Positions 19,110-28,114 of a stretch of 64,000 nt of DNA are shown here, in pieces. Where the stretch lies: positions 868,001 through 932,000 of the forward strand of contig NZ_CP007790.1 in NCBI RefSeq assembly GCF_000835165.1, read 5' to 3'. The translations under genes were made by a program, and so were the position numbers. A model generated the notes under the pieces. It saw only the letters and a program-made list of their open reading frames with translations, had not been told where the DNA came from and ran no database searches. Each line of letters opens with the position of its first letter. The stretch's first letter is position 1. The stretch comes from Corynebacterium marinum DSM 44953. Lineage in GTDB: Bacteria > Actinomycetota > Actinomycetes > Mycobacteriales > Mycobacteriaceae.

Positions 19110-19585
19110 GCAGGCTGACGGTGCTTGTCGACGGCCCGTCCGGGGCGGGGAAGACGACCTTCGCCGCGGCGGTGGCCCGGCGCACCGGGCTCCGGGTGGT
19201 CCATCTGGACGACTTCTACCCGGGATGGTCGGGTCTGTCCGCCGCCTCCCGCATGGTCGCCGATGACGTCCTGCACCCGACCAGTCCCGGTTACCGGCGC
19301 TGGGACTGGGTGAGCGGGGCGCCCGCGGACTGGGTGCCGCTGGATCCGGGGGAGTCCCTGATCGTCGAGGGGGTCGGGTCGGTCACGGAGGCGTCGGTCG
19401 CCGCGGCCGGAGCTCTCGGCGAGGTGCTGACCGTGCGCATCAACGCACCCGCCCAGGTGCGCCGCACCCGCGCGCTCACCCGGGACACCGGATACGCACC
19501 TTATTGGGATATGTGGGCCCGTCAGGAGGATCAGCATTTCAGCGCCCACGGCCGGGTCCCGGTGGATTTCGAGTTGGAGTGGTGA
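19106..19585 (+). CDS. Small P-loop kinase (uridine kinase-like) in the TPP operon
   Basis: 159 residues with Walker A DGPSGAGKTTFAAAVA at residues 7-22 and the aspartate motif HLDDFYPGW near 33, as in the uridine/pantothenate kinase-like group. RRTRALTRDTGYAPYWDMWARQE provides an Arg-rich lid. It is too short for full uridine kinase. The ATG overlaps the ykoC stop (ATGA), so it is co-translated under the thiamine riboswitch. A role in phosphorylating an imported vitamin precursor is a reasonable inference from context only; such kinases also occur outside this context. Confidence 0.75.
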   Translation: MSRLTVLVDGPSGAGKTTFAAAVARRTGLRVVHLDDFYPGWSGLSAASRMVADDVLHPTSPGYRRWDWVSGAPADWVPLDPGESLIVEGVGSVTEASVAAAGALGEVLTVRINAPAQVRRTRALTRDTGYAPYWDMWARQEDQHFSAHGRVPVDFELEW

Positions 19586-19603
19586 CCGCCCGGAACCCCG
19601 CGG

Positions 19604-21106
19604 TCAGTGCCGTTTGAGATCTTTCACGGCCGGCCCTTCGAGGAGACGGCCGCCGGCGGTGAAACGGGAGCCGTGCAGGGGGCAGTCCCAGGACTCTTCC
19701 GCCCCGTTCCAGGCCAACGTCCCGCCCATATGCGGACAGACCAGTGAGACGCGGCAGGTCCGCCCGTCCACGAAAGCCTCGCCGACCGGATGAATTCCCT
19801 CCCGGAAGACCGCCGCGCCGTTGTCCTCGGCGGTCGAATCATCCGGGGCGTCACCCCGGTGGCCGCCCGACCCGGTGAGGGTGCGCGCCAGATTACGGAT
19901 TTCGGAGACAGGGGCGGAGGCCTGCCTGGACAATGTGGTCTTCAACGTTCCGGACACGGAGGGACTGCCGAACGTGAGCTGCGGAGGGCGGCCCTGGAGG
20001 AGATCGGCGAGCTGCAGCGCCGCTGCGGGAGCCGCCGCCAGCCCCCACTTGCTGTACCCGCCGGCGAACAGGACCCGGCCCCCGCCCCAGTGGAGGGTCT
20101 CCACGTGGGGGACCATCCCGACGGGGTGATAGTCCTGCGCCGACCAGGCGTGGGTGCGGCGCGCGCCGGGGAAATGCCGCATCGTCCATTCGGTGAGCGT
20201 GTCGACGTGTTCAGCTGTGGGGCGGAAATCGCCCGTCCGGTGCCCCTGGCCGCCCACCAGAAGCCTGGTTCTGTCCCCGTCGGTGTAGGTGCGCAGTGAG
20301 ATGGTCGGTGACTCCGCGGAGATCCACATCCCCTCGGGGATCTCCACGGCTGGGTCGGGGTCGAAGGCGCAGAGGTAGGAACGCTGTGGAACCAGCTCCA
20401 TGGTTGTGGCCCGTTTGTCCGTGATCGGGGTGGCCGTGGCGAGCACGGCCTGCCGGGCCGTCAGCGGGCCCAGGGAGGTGGTCAGGCGGACCCGGTCCGT
20501 GTCCGCCCGGACGCCGGTGACCCGGACGTGCTCCGTGACGGTGCCCCCGGCTAAGTTCACCGCCCTGACCAGGGCGGCCAGCAGGTGGGTGGGGTTGAGC
20601 TGGAGCTGGCCGGGTAGTTCGACGGCTGCGTGGACGGGGAAGGGGGCCGGGAGGCTGTCATGGAGGACAGTGGGCAGGCCCAGCGCCTGCGCCGTCTGGT
20701 GCTCTGCCTCCACGTTCTCGATACCGCTGTCGGTGGCCGCGAAAGTCACGGCGGTGGCGGCCTGCGTGCTCACCCCCTGCTCCCGGCAGAAATCCCGCAG
20801 CCAGTTGAGCCCGGCCTGGTTTGCCTGCAGATAATCCGCTGCGAGTTCCCGGCTGTGGGTCTGCGCCAGAGTCGACAGCCTTGTGCCCTGCAGCACGGTC
20901 GCTTTGGCCGTGGTCGCCCCGCTGGCGCCTGCGCCGACGGTGCGGGCTTCGAGAACCGCGACACTGAGTCCCTCCCGGGCGGCGAGGAGGGCGGCGATCA
21001 GCCCGGTGAAACCTGCCCCGACGACCGCGAGGTCCACCCGGCGGTCGGTCGGGAGCGGGGAAGTGGGGTAGGTGGGTGCGTCATCCCGCCACAGTGGGCT
21101 GTTCAT
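19604..21106 (-). CDS. FAD-dependent oxidoreductase with C-terminal Rieske domain
   Basis: 500 residues. The N-terminal DAO-type FAD domain shows the dinucleotide motif VVGAGFTGLIAALLAAREG (about residue 30) and a C-terminal FAD-contact block VLFAGGYSKWGLAAAPAAAL (about 360). Residues about 420-500 form a Rieske [2Fe-2S] domain with CPHMGG and CPLHGSRF, the two Cys-His pairs. Proteins of this architecture are cytoplasmic; substrates are generally unknown. GAGGGGAA lies just upstream of the ATG. It is convergent with the ECF operon. Confidence 0.9.
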   Translation of the reverse strand: MNSPLWRDDAPTYPTSPLPTDRRVDLAVVGAGFTGLIAALLAAREGLSVAVLEARTVGAGASGATTAKATVLQGTRLSTLAQTHSRELAADYLQANQAGLNWLRDFCREQGVSTQAATAVTFAATDSGIENVEAEHQTAQALGLPTVLHDSLPAPFPVHAAVELPGQLQLNPTHLLAALVRAVNLAGGTVTEHVRVTGVRADTDRVRLTTSLGPLTARQAVLATATPITDKRATTMELVPQRSYLCAFDPDPAVEIPEGMWISAESPTISLRTYTDGDRTRLLVGGQGHRTGDFRPTAEHVDTLTEWTMRHFPGARRTHAWSAQDYHPVGMVPHVETLHWGGGRVLFAGGYSKWGLAAAPAAALQLADLLQGRPPQLTFGSPSVSGTLKTTLSRQASAPVSEIRNLARTLTGSGGHRGDAPDDSTAEDNGAAVFREGIHPVGEAFVDGRTCRVSLVCPHMGGTLAWNGAEESWDCPLHGSRFTAGGRLLEGPAVKDLKRH

Positions 21107-21549
21107 TTCCCCTCACCTGACAGGCAGATGGAGGGGCGGGTCCGGGTCCGGTCCGGGTGCACGTCAGCGTTCATGTCAGTGTCCTCGTTGTCGGTTCGTG
21201 CCCTGTGGCGGTCCGTGTCGGCCGGGCGGTTCCGCCCCGGGCCCCCAGTAGGTGATGGCAGTCACATAAATCCCGGCTTTGAGCGTACTCGCGGAGCGCC
21301 CCCTTGGGGAGGGGGTTGATGCCGCGGAACCGGCCCCCCTTGCCGCGGGCGGGCCTCCGGGCGGGGGTGGCTGAGGGTAGGCAGGGTGGTGGGAGAAGTC
21401 CCGCCGAGCAGGACTAAAGATATTTCCTATTAAGTTTGGAGGTGAAAACTATGTGACCCCTCCCGCTCCGCAGACTTTCTGTGTTGCATGTCACCGAGTA
21501 GGCTGAGTGCAACCTGAATCGTATGACCCTTGATCTGGAGGTTCCACCT
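21107..21549. other. Divergent intergenic region upstream of the peptide ABC operon
   Basis: No gene found. It holds the 5' regions of the Rieske oxidoreductase (minus) and the peptide transporter (plus). An AT-rich stretch (21413-21437) stands out in G+C-rich surroundings and is probably part of a promoter. Within it a strong SD GGAGG (21438-21442) is followed eight nt later by ATG TGA (21451-21456), a start codon directly followed by a stop. A further -10-like TAGGCT is at 21499-21504. The oppA-type gene then has its own GGAGG. Confidence 0.6.
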
Positions 21550-23142
21550 ATGGCGCTCACTAAGAAGACGATCAGCCTGCTCGCCACCACCACCCTGGCG
21601 TTCGGGCTCGTGTCGTGCTCCGATTCCGGCGATGGGGCCTCGGGCGGTGACGGCGGCGGAAACTACGTCCTCGCAAACGGCACCGAGCCGCAGAACCCGC
21701 TCATCCCCTCGAATACCAACGAGGTCGGCGGCGGCAACATCGTCGACCTGATCTACTCCGGCCTCGTCTACTACGACGCGGAAGGTGAGATCCACAACGA
21801 GATGGCGGAGTCCATCGAGCCGGAGGGGGAGAAGGGCTACCGCGTCACCCTGAAGGACGGCTGGACCTTCTCCGACGGCACCGAGATCACCGCCCAGCAT
21901 TTCGTGGACACCTGGAACCACGCGGTCAAGAGCTCCCACCTCTCGGCCTACTTCTTCGAGCCGATCCTCGGCTACGAGGAGGGCGCGGAATCCATGGAGG
22001 GCCTGCAGGTCGTCGACGACAAGACCTTCACCATTGAGCTCAACCAGCCCGAGGCAGACTTCCCGATGCGGCTGGGCTACTCCGCCTTCTACCCCCTGCC
22101 GGACGAGGCGCGCGAGGATGAGGCAGCCTTCGGCGAAAACCCGAACGGAAACGGCCCCTACAAGCTGGCCGAGTGGAACCACAACCAGGACGCCACGGTC
22201 GTCCCCGACGAGAACTACCAGGGTGAGCGCACCCCGCAGAACGACGGCATCAAGTTCGTCTTCTACGCGCAGCAGGACGCCGCCTACAACGACCTCCTGG
22301 CCGGCAACCTGGACACCCTGGACGCCATCCCCGACACCGCGTTCTCCACCTTCCAGGACGAGCTCGGCGACCGTGCCGTGAACGAGCCCTCCGCCGTCTT
22401 CCAGTCCTTCACCATCCCGGAGAGCCTTGACCACTGGGGTGGCGAGGAGGGCAAGCTGCGCCGGCAGGCCATCTCCCACGCCATCAACCGCGAGGAGATC
22501 ACCGACGCGATCTTCCAGGGCACCCGCACGCCGGCCACCGACTTCACCTCTCCGGTCCTGCCGGGCTACGACGGTGAGATCCCGGGCAACGAGGTCCTGA
22601 ACTACGACGCCGAGCGGGCCCGTGAGCTGTGGGCCCAGGCCGATGAAATCGCCCCGTTCACCGGCGAGTTCACCCTCTCCTACAACTCCGACGGCGGCCA
22701 CCAGGCCTGGGTCGACGCCGTGACGAACTCCATCCGCAACACCCTGGGGATCGAGGCCGTGGGCAGCCCGTACCCGGACTTCAAGTCGCTGCGCGACGAC
22801 GTCACCGGACGCACCATCCAGGGCGCCTTCCGCACCGGCTGGCAGGCGGACTACCCCTCCAGCGGCAACTTCCTCGGCCCGCTCTACGGCACCGGCGCCG
22901 GCTCCAACGACGGCGACTACTCCAACCCGGAGTTCGACGCCAAGCTGGCGGAGGCCGCCCGCGCCGGGTCCACGGAGGACGCCGCGCGAATCTACAATGA
23001 GGCGCAGGAGATTCTCTTCCAGGATCTGCCGGCCATCCCGCTGTGGTACTCCAACGTCGCCGGCGGTTACAGCGAGAACGTCGACAATGTCGTCTTCTCC
23101 TGGAAGTCCGTCCCCGTGTACTACGACATCACCAAGAACTAG
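21550..23142 (+). CDS. Peptide ABC transporter substrate-binding lipoprotein (family 5)
   Basis: 530 residues. The ATG was selected because GGAGG lies 8 nt upstream; a longer frame adds nine residues. A lipoprotein signal with lipobox LVSC places the lipidated Cys at residue 23. The mature part has the SBP family-5 features YVLANGTEPQNPLIP, LKDGWTFSDGTEITAQHFVDTW and IPLWYSN near the end. It binds di- or oligopeptides outside the membrane and delivers them to the permeases encoded downstream. A long perfect hairpin follows its stop, which probably raises its expression relative to the permease genes. Confidence 0.93.
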   Translation: MALTKKTISLLATTTLAFGLVSCSDSGDGASGGDGGGNYVLANGTEPQNPLIPSNTNEVGGGNIVDLIYSGLVYYDAEGEIHNEMAESIEPEGEKGYRVTLKDGWTFSDGTEITAQHFVDTWNHAVKSSHLSAYFFEPILGYEEGAESMEGLQVVDDKTFTIELNQPEADFPMRLGYSAFYPLPDEAREDEAAFGENPNGNGPYKLAEWNHNQDATVVPDENYQGERTPQNDGIKFVFYAQQDAAYNDLLAGNLDTLDAIPDTAFSTFQDELGDRAVNEPSAVFQSFTIPESLDHWGGEEGKLRRQAISHAINREEITDAIFQGTRTPATDFTSPVLPGYDGEIPGNEVLNYDAERARELWAQADEIAPFTGEFTLSYNSDGGHQAWVDAVTNSIRNTLGIEAVGSPYPDFKSLRDDVTGRTIQGAFRTGWQADYPSSGNFLGPLYGTGAGSNDGDYSNPEFDAKLAEAARAGSTEDAARIYNEAQEILFQDLPAIPLWYSNVAGGYSENVDNVVFSWKSVPVYYDITKN

Positions 23143-23161
23143 CCCCCTGATGCCCTGCGAC

Positions 23162-23206
23162 GGCTGATACCCGCGTGACGCGCAGCGCGTCACGCGGGTA
23201 TCAGCC
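23162..23206 (+). terminator. Long hairpin between substrate-binding and permease genes
   Basis: GGCTGATACCCGCGTGACGC (plus GC) pairs with its exact complement 22 nt long, separated by one base, so the practical loop is three to five nt. There is no T-run. As it lies inside an operon, it more probably works as a partial terminator or mRNA-stabilising structure than as a full stop. Confidence 0.7.
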
Positions 23207-23239
23207 TGTCCGGCCACCCATCACCCTGAAGGAATAGTT

Positions 23240-24166
23240 ATGTTGCGCTACATCGGGCGACGGCTGCTCCAGATGATCCCCGTGTTCTTCGGGGCCACGC
23301 TCCTCATCTACGCACTCGTCTTCCTCATGCCCGGCGACCCGGTCCAGGCCCTCGGCGGCGACCGGGGATTGTCCGAGGCCGCCCGCGCCCGCATCGAGGC
23401 GGAGTACAACCTGGACAAACCCTTCCTCGTCCAGTACCTGCTCTATCTCAAGGGTATTTTCACCCTCGATTTCGGCACCACCTTCTCCGGGCAGCCCGTC
23501 TCCGACGTCATGGCCCGCGCCTTCCCCGTCACCATCAAACTCGCCGTCATGGCGCTGGTTTTCGAGGCCTTCTTCGGCATCCTCTTCGGCGTGATCGCGG
23601 GAGTCCGCCGCGGCGGCATCTTCGACTCCACCGTCCTGGTGATGTCCCTGATCGTCATCGCCGTGCCCAGCTTCGTCATCGGTTTCGTGCTCCAGTTCCT
23701 CGTCGGAGTGAAGTGGGGGATACTCCCCGTCACGGTCGGCTCCCGGGAGACGTTCACCTCGCTGCTCATGCCGGCGGTGGTGCTGGGAGCGGTGTCCTTC
23801 GCCTACGTCCTGCGGCTGACCCGCCAGTCCGTCAGCGAGAACCTGCGCGCCGACTACGTCCGCACCGCCCGCGCCAAGGGCCTGAGCAACGGGCAGGTGA
23901 TGAGCCGGCACGTGCTGCGCAACTCGCTCATCCCCGTCGCCACCTTCCTCGGCGCGGACCTGGGCGCGCTCATGGGCGGCGCCATCGTCACCGAGGGCAT
24001 CTTCGCCATCAACGGTGTCGGTGGCACCATTTACCAGGCGATCATCAAGGGCGAGCCGACGACCGTCGTGTCCTTCACCACGGTCCTCGTCATCGTCTAC
24101 ATCGTCGCCAACCTCATCGTGGACCTGATCTACGCCGTGCTCGACCCGAGGATCCGCTATGCCTGA
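23240..24166 (+). CDS. Peptide ABC transporter permease (OppB/DppB type)
   Basis: 308 residues with six membrane segments. The start MLRYIGRRLLQMIPVFFGATLLIY is typical of DppB/OppB N-termini. The EAA loop for ATPase contact is seen as DYVRTARAKGLSNGQVMSRHVLRNSLIP (about residues 205-232). AAGGAAT is present upstream of the ATG. It overlaps the next permease by 8 nt. With that partner it forms the membrane channel for peptides. Confidence 0.93.
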   Translation: MLRYIGRRLLQMIPVFFGATLLIYALVFLMPGDPVQALGGDRGLSEAARARIEAEYNLDKPFLVQYLLYLKGIFTLDFGTTFSGQPVSDVMARAFPVTIKLAVMALVFEAFFGILFGVIAGVRRGGIFDSTVLVMSLIVIAVPSFVIGFVLQFLVGVKWGILPVTVGSRETFTSLLMPAVVLGAVSFAYVLRLTRQSVSENLRADYVRTARAKGLSNGQVMSRHVLRNSLIPVATFLGADLGALMGGAIVTEGIFAINGVGGTIYQAIIKGEPTTVVSFTTVLVIVYIVANLIVDLIYAVLDPRIRYA

Positions 24167-25166
24167 CATGAACCGAAACGTCGCTAACCCGGCCGGCGAG
24201 GACGACCTCCTGGCCACCCGCCACCCCGCCCCGCGTCCGGGGCAGGACCACTTCATCGCCGACACCGACGAGACCGGCCTGGGCGCCGTCGACGCCGTCG
24301 CCGACGAGTCCGCGCCGTCGTCCATGTGGGGCGAGGCGTGGCGGCACCTGCGCCGCCGACCCCTGTTCTGGGTGTCCGCCCTCCTCATCCTCGTGGCGGT
24401 GCTCATGGCCGTTGTCCCGCAGCTGTTCACCTCCGTCGACCCGCGCGCCTGCACGCTCTCCGACTCTTTGGGAGGACCGCAGGCGGGCCACCCCTTCGGC
24501 TTCGACCGTCAGGGCTGCGACATCTACTCGCGCACCATCTACGGCGCCCGCGCCTCGGTGTCGGTGGGGCTGCTCACCACAGCGCTGGTGGTGGTCATCG
24601 GCACCTTCATCGGTGCGATCGCCGGTTACTTCGGCGGAATCCTGGACACCCTGCTCTCCCGCGTGACGGACATCTTCTTTGCGATCCCGCTGGTGCTGGC
24701 CGCCATCGTGGTCATGCAGATGTTCAAAGACCACCGCACCATCATCACCGTCGTGCTCGTTCTGGGGCTCTTCGGCTGGACCAACATCGCGCGCATCACC
24801 CGCGGCGCCGTCATGGGGGTGAAGAACGAGGAGTACGTCACCGCCGCCCGCGCGCTCGGCGCCTCGCGCTTCAAGATCCTGGCCAGCCACATCATGCCCA
24901 ACGCGGCTGCCCCGATCATCGTCTACGCCACAGTGGCGTTGGGCACCTTCATCGTCGCGGAGGCCACCCTGTCGTTCCTGGGCATCGGCCTGCCACCGTC
25001 GATCGTCAGCTGGGGCGGGGACATCTCCGCCGCGCAGGCCTCGCTGCGCACCGCCCCGATGGTCCTGTTCTACCCGGCTATGGCGCTCGCGCTCACTGTC
25101 CTGAGCTTCATCATGCTCGGCGACGTCGTCCGCGACGCCCTCGACCCGAAGGCGAGGAAGCGATGA
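24159..25166 (+). CDS. Peptide ABC transporter permease (OppC/DppC type)
   Basis: 335 residues. An N-terminal polar extension of about 50 residues, rich in Asp and Pro, precedes the first membrane helix (PLFWVSALLILVAVLMAVVP). HPFGFDRQGCDIYSRTIYGARAS is the OppC/DppC periplasmic signature, and EEYVTAARALGASRFKILASHIMPN is the EAA loop. Its ATG lies within the end of the previous gene and its stop overlaps the ATPase start (ATGA), so all three are translationally coupled. A second ATG three codons on is also possible as the start. Confidence 0.93.
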   Translation: MPDMNRNVANPAGEDDLLATRHPAPRPGQDHFIADTDETGLGAVDAVADESAPSSMWGEAWRHLRRRPLFWVSALLILVAVLMAVVPQLFTSVDPRACTLSDSLGGPQAGHPFGFDRQGCDIYSRTIYGARASVSVGLLTTALVVVIGTFIGAIAGYFGGILDTLLSRVTDIFFAIPLVLAAIVVMQMFKDHRTIITVVLVLGLFGWTNIARITRGAVMGVKNEEYVTAARALGASRFKILASHIMPNAAAPIIVYATVALGTFIVAEATLSFLGIGLPPSIVSWGGDISAAQASLRTAPMVLFYPAMALALTVLSFIMLGDVVRDALDPKARKR

Positions 25167-26857
25167 CCGAGAACGCCACCCCCCTGCTGGAACTGAAGGA
25201 CGTGAAGATCTCCTTCACCTCCTCCACCGGCGTCGTCGAGGCCGTCCGCGGCATCAACATGGCCGTCTACCCGGGCCAGTCCGTCGCCATCGTGGGAGAG
25301 TCCGGCTCCGGCAAGTCCACTGCGGCCATGTCGATCCTGGGGCTGCTGCCCGGCTCCGGCAAGGTCACCGGCGGGCAGATCCTGTTCAACGGCGAGGACA
25401 TCACCGGCCTGGGCGACAAGGAAATGCAGCGCTTCCGCGGCTCCGAGATCGGGCTGGTCCCCCAGGACCCGATGTCCAACCTCAACCCGGTGTGGCGCGT
25501 GGGCACCCAGGTCGCGGAGAGCCTGCGGGCGAACAACGTGGTCAAGGGCTCCGAGGTGGGCGCGCGCGTCCAGGAGCTGCTCGAGGAGGCGGGACTCCCG
25601 GACGCCGGGCGCATCGCGCGGCAGTACCCGCACGAGTTCTCCGGCGGCATGCGCCAGCGGGCGCTCATCGCGATGGGCCTGGCGGCCCGCCCGAAGCTGC
25701 TCATCGCCGACGAACCGACCTCGGCACTGGACGTCACCGTGCAGAAGAAGATCCTCGACCACCTGGGCACCCTTACCGAGGAACTCGGCACCGCCGTGCT
25801 GTTCATCACCCACGACCTGGGCCTGGCGGCCGAACGCGCCGAACACCTCGTGGTGATGCACCGCGGCCGCATCGTCGAGTCCGGCCCCAGCATGCAGATC
25901 CTCCGGGACCCGCAGCACCCCTACACCCGCCGGCTGGTGAAGGCGGCGCCCTCGCTGGCGTCGGCACGCATCCAGTCGGCCCTGGCGGCCGGTGTCGAGT
26001 CCGCGGAGCTGGTGGCCCACGGGCGGGAGGCGAAGACGCAGGAGGTCATCCGGGTGGAGAACCTCACCAAGGTCTTCGGGGAGAAAACCGCCGTCGACGA
26101 CGTCAGTTTCACCCTGCGCAAGGGCACCACCCTGGCGCTGGTCGGCGAGTCTGGTTCCGGCAAGTCCACCGTGGCGAACATGGTGCTCAACCTGCTGGAA
26201 CCCACCAGCGGTAAAGTCCTCTACCAGGGCACCGACCTGTCGACGCTGGGCAACCGCGAGCTCTTCGAGATGCGCCGGAAGATGCAGGTGGTATTCCAGA
26301 ACCCCTACGGTTCGCTGGACCCGATGTTCTCCATCTACCGGTGCATCGAGGAACCCCTCGCCCTGCACGGGGTCGGCGGGCGCAAGGAACGGGAGAACCG
26401 CGTCGCGGAACTGCTCGACATGGTCGCCATGCCGCGCTCCGCCATGCGGCGGTTCCCCAACGAGTTGTCCGGTGGCCAGCGCCAGCGCATCGCCATCGCC
26501 CGGGCGCTGGCGCTCAATCCGGAGGTGCTGGTCCTGGACGAGGCCGTCTCCGCGCTCGATGTGCTGGTGCAGAACCAGATCATCCAGCTGCTCGCGGAAC
26601 TCCAGGAGGAGCTCGACCTGTCCTACCTGTTCATCACGCACGACCTCGCCGTCGTCCGGCAGATGGCGGACGATGTGGTCGTCATGAAGCAGGGCGCGAT
26701 CGTCGAGCAGGGCACGGCGGACGAGATCTTCGCCGATCCGCGCGAAGAGTACACCCGGGACCTGATCACCTCCGTCCCCGGCCTGAACATCGAGCTGGGC
26801 ACGGGGGCGAACCTCGGCCTGGCGGGGGACGGGACACCCTCCGCCGGCGGCGCCTGA
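25163..26857 (+). CDS. Peptide ABC transporter ATPase, two fused domains (OppDF type)
   Basis: 564 residues. Domain 1: Walker A GESGSGKSTAAMSI near residue 45, Q-loop GLVPQDPMSNLNPVW, signature FSGGMRQRALIAM, Walker B LLIADEPTSALD. Domain 2: Walker A GESGSGKSTVANMV, Q-loop VVFQNPYGSLDPM, signature LSGGQRQRIAIAR, and Walker B VLVLDEAVSALD, where Ala replaces the usual Pro. Each carries the C-terminal oligopeptide-type extension (DPQHPYTRRLVKAAPS; DPREEYTRDLITSVP). The fused protein replaces separate OppD and OppF. A perfect 18-bp terminator follows. Confidence 0.93.
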   Translation: MTENATPLLELKDVKISFTSSTGVVEAVRGINMAVYPGQSVAIVGESGSGKSTAAMSILGLLPGSGKVTGGQILFNGEDITGLGDKEMQRFRGSEIGLVPQDPMSNLNPVWRVGTQVAESLRANNVVKGSEVGARVQELLEEAGLPDAGRIARQYPHEFSGGMRQRALIAMGLAARPKLLIADEPTSALDVTVQKKILDHLGTLTEELGTAVLFITHDLGLAAERAEHLVVMHRGRIVESGPSMQILRDPQHPYTRRLVKAAPSLASARIQSALAAGVESAELVAHGREAKTQEVIRVENLTKVFGEKTAVDDVSFTLRKGTTLALVGESGSGKSTVANMVLNLLEPTSGKVLYQGTDLSTLGNRELFEMRRKMQVVFQNPYGSLDPMFSIYRCIEEPLALHGVGGRKERENRVAELLDMVAMPRSAMRRFPNELSGGQRQRIAIARALALNPEVLVLDEAVSALDVLVQNQIIQLLAELQEELDLSYLFITHDLAVVRQMADDVVVMKQGAIVEQGTADEIFADPREEYTRDLITSVPGLNIELGTGANLGLAGDGTPSAGGA

Positions 26858-26869
26858 CCCCGCTGCGCG

Positions 26870-26912
26870 CCCCGGCCCCGCCACCTGGACTGTTCAGGTG
26901 GCGGGGCCGGGG
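26870..26912. terminator. Perfect 18-bp terminator between convergent genes
   Basis: CCCCGGCCCCGCCACCTG (26870-26887) pairs exactly with 26895-26912 around a 7-nt loop GACTGTT. It lies between the peptide ABC operon and the convergent alcohol dehydrogenase gene, so it can serve both strands. No T-run follows, which is common in this G+C range. Confidence 0.85.
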
Positions 26913-26926
26913 CGTACGCGGGGAGC

Positions 26927-28105
26927 TCAGGCCTGCGGGTCCAGGACCACCTTGATGCAGCCGTCGGTCTTCTTCTGGAACATCTCGTAGGCCCCCGGCG
27001 CCTCGTCGATGGGCAGGCGGTGAGTCACCAGATCATCCACCCCGAGCGGGTCGGCCGGATCCTCCACCAGAGGGAGCAGGTCGTCGATCCAGGCCTTGAC
27101 GTTCGCCTGCCCCATGCGCAGCTGGATCTGCTTGTCGAAGAGCGTGAGCATCGGCAGGGGGCTGGCCTCCCCGCCGTACACCCCGCTGAGGGAGACGGTG
27201 CCGCCGCGGCGCACCAGGTCGATGGAGGAGTGGAGGGCGGCCAGGCGGTCGATCCCGGCGTGTTCCATCATCTTCCGGCCCAGCGCGTCGGGGAGGAGTC
27301 CGACCGCGGTGTGGGCGGCCTTCGCGATGGGCGAGCCGTGGGCCTCCATGCCCACCGCGTCGATGACGGCGTCGGGGCCGCGGCCCTCGGTGGCGTCGCG
27401 GATCTCGTCGTTGGTGTCGGAGGTGAAGTCGAGGACCTCGACGCCGTTGCGGGCGGCCATGGCCCGCCGCTCGAGCACCGGGTCGACGCCGAAGACCCGC
27501 GCACCCAGGTGCAGGCCGATGCGGGCGGCCATCTGGCCGATCGGGCCGAGACCGTAGACCGCGAGAGTGCCGCCTTTCGGGACGTCCGCGTACTGGACAG
27601 CCTGCCACGCGGTGGGGAGGACGTCGCTGAGGAAGAGGTAGCGGTGGTCGGGCAGATCCTCGCCGATCTTGACCGGTCCGAAGTCCGCGTGCGGGACCCG
27701 CAGATACTGGGCCTGCCCGCCGGGCACCGAACCGTAGAGGCGGGAGTAGCCGAACAGCCGCGCTCCGGTTCCCTGCTCCCTGACCTGCGTGGTCTCGCAC
27801 TGGGAGTAGAGCTTGCGGTCGCACATCCAGCAGCGGCCGCAGGCGATGGTGAAGGGGACGACCACGCGGTCGCCCACCTTGAGGTTGGAGGCGGAGCCGG
27901 CCTCCACGACCCGGCCCATCGGTTCATGCCCGATGATGTCGCCGGCGTCCATGTAGGGGCCGAGGACCTCGTAGAGGTGGAGGTCGGAGCCGCAGATGGC
28001 GGTGGAGGTGACCTCGATGATCGCGTCGTTGTCCTGTTGGAGGACGGGGTCCGGGACGTTGTCCACGCTGACGTTCCGCTTGCCCTGCCAGGTGACTGCC
28101 TTCAT
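26927..28105 (-). CDS. Zinc-dependent alcohol dehydrogenase (formaldehyde dehydrogenase-like)
   Basis: 392 residues. Catalytic zinc ligands are seen as ICGSDLHLY (Cys38) and GHEPMGRV; structural zinc ligands as CGRCWMCDRKLYSQC (about 93-107). The NAD(P) motif is YGLGPIGQMAARIG near residue 185. The long insert after the Rossmann domain (about residues 270-290) is typical of the glutathione-independent formaldehyde dehydrogenase-like branch. AAGGAG lies 5 nt upstream of the ATG. The substrate aldehyde or alcohol is not evident. It is the last gene of a minus-strand run with the CinA-type and SDR genes. Confidence 0.88.
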   Translation of the reverse strand: MKAVTWQGKRNVSVDNVPDPVLQQDNDAIIEVTSTAICGSDLHLYEVLGPYMDAGDIIGHEPMGRVVEAGSASNLKVGDRVVVPFTIACGRCWMCDRKLYSQCETTQVREQGTGARLFGYSRLYGSVPGGQAQYLRVPHADFGPVKIGEDLPDHRYLFLSDVLPTAWQAVQYADVPKGGTLAVYGLGPIGQMAARIGLHLGARVFGVDPVLERRAMAARNGVEVLDFTSDTNDEIRDATEGRGPDAVIDAVGMEAHGSPIAKAAHTAVGLLPDALGRKMMEHAGIDRLAALHSSIDLVRRGGTVSLSGVYGGEASPLPMLTLFDKQIQLRMGQANVKAWIDDLLPLVEDPADPLGVDDLVTHRLPIDEAPGAYEMFQKKTDGCIKVVLDPQA

Positions 28106-28114
28106 GATTGCTCC

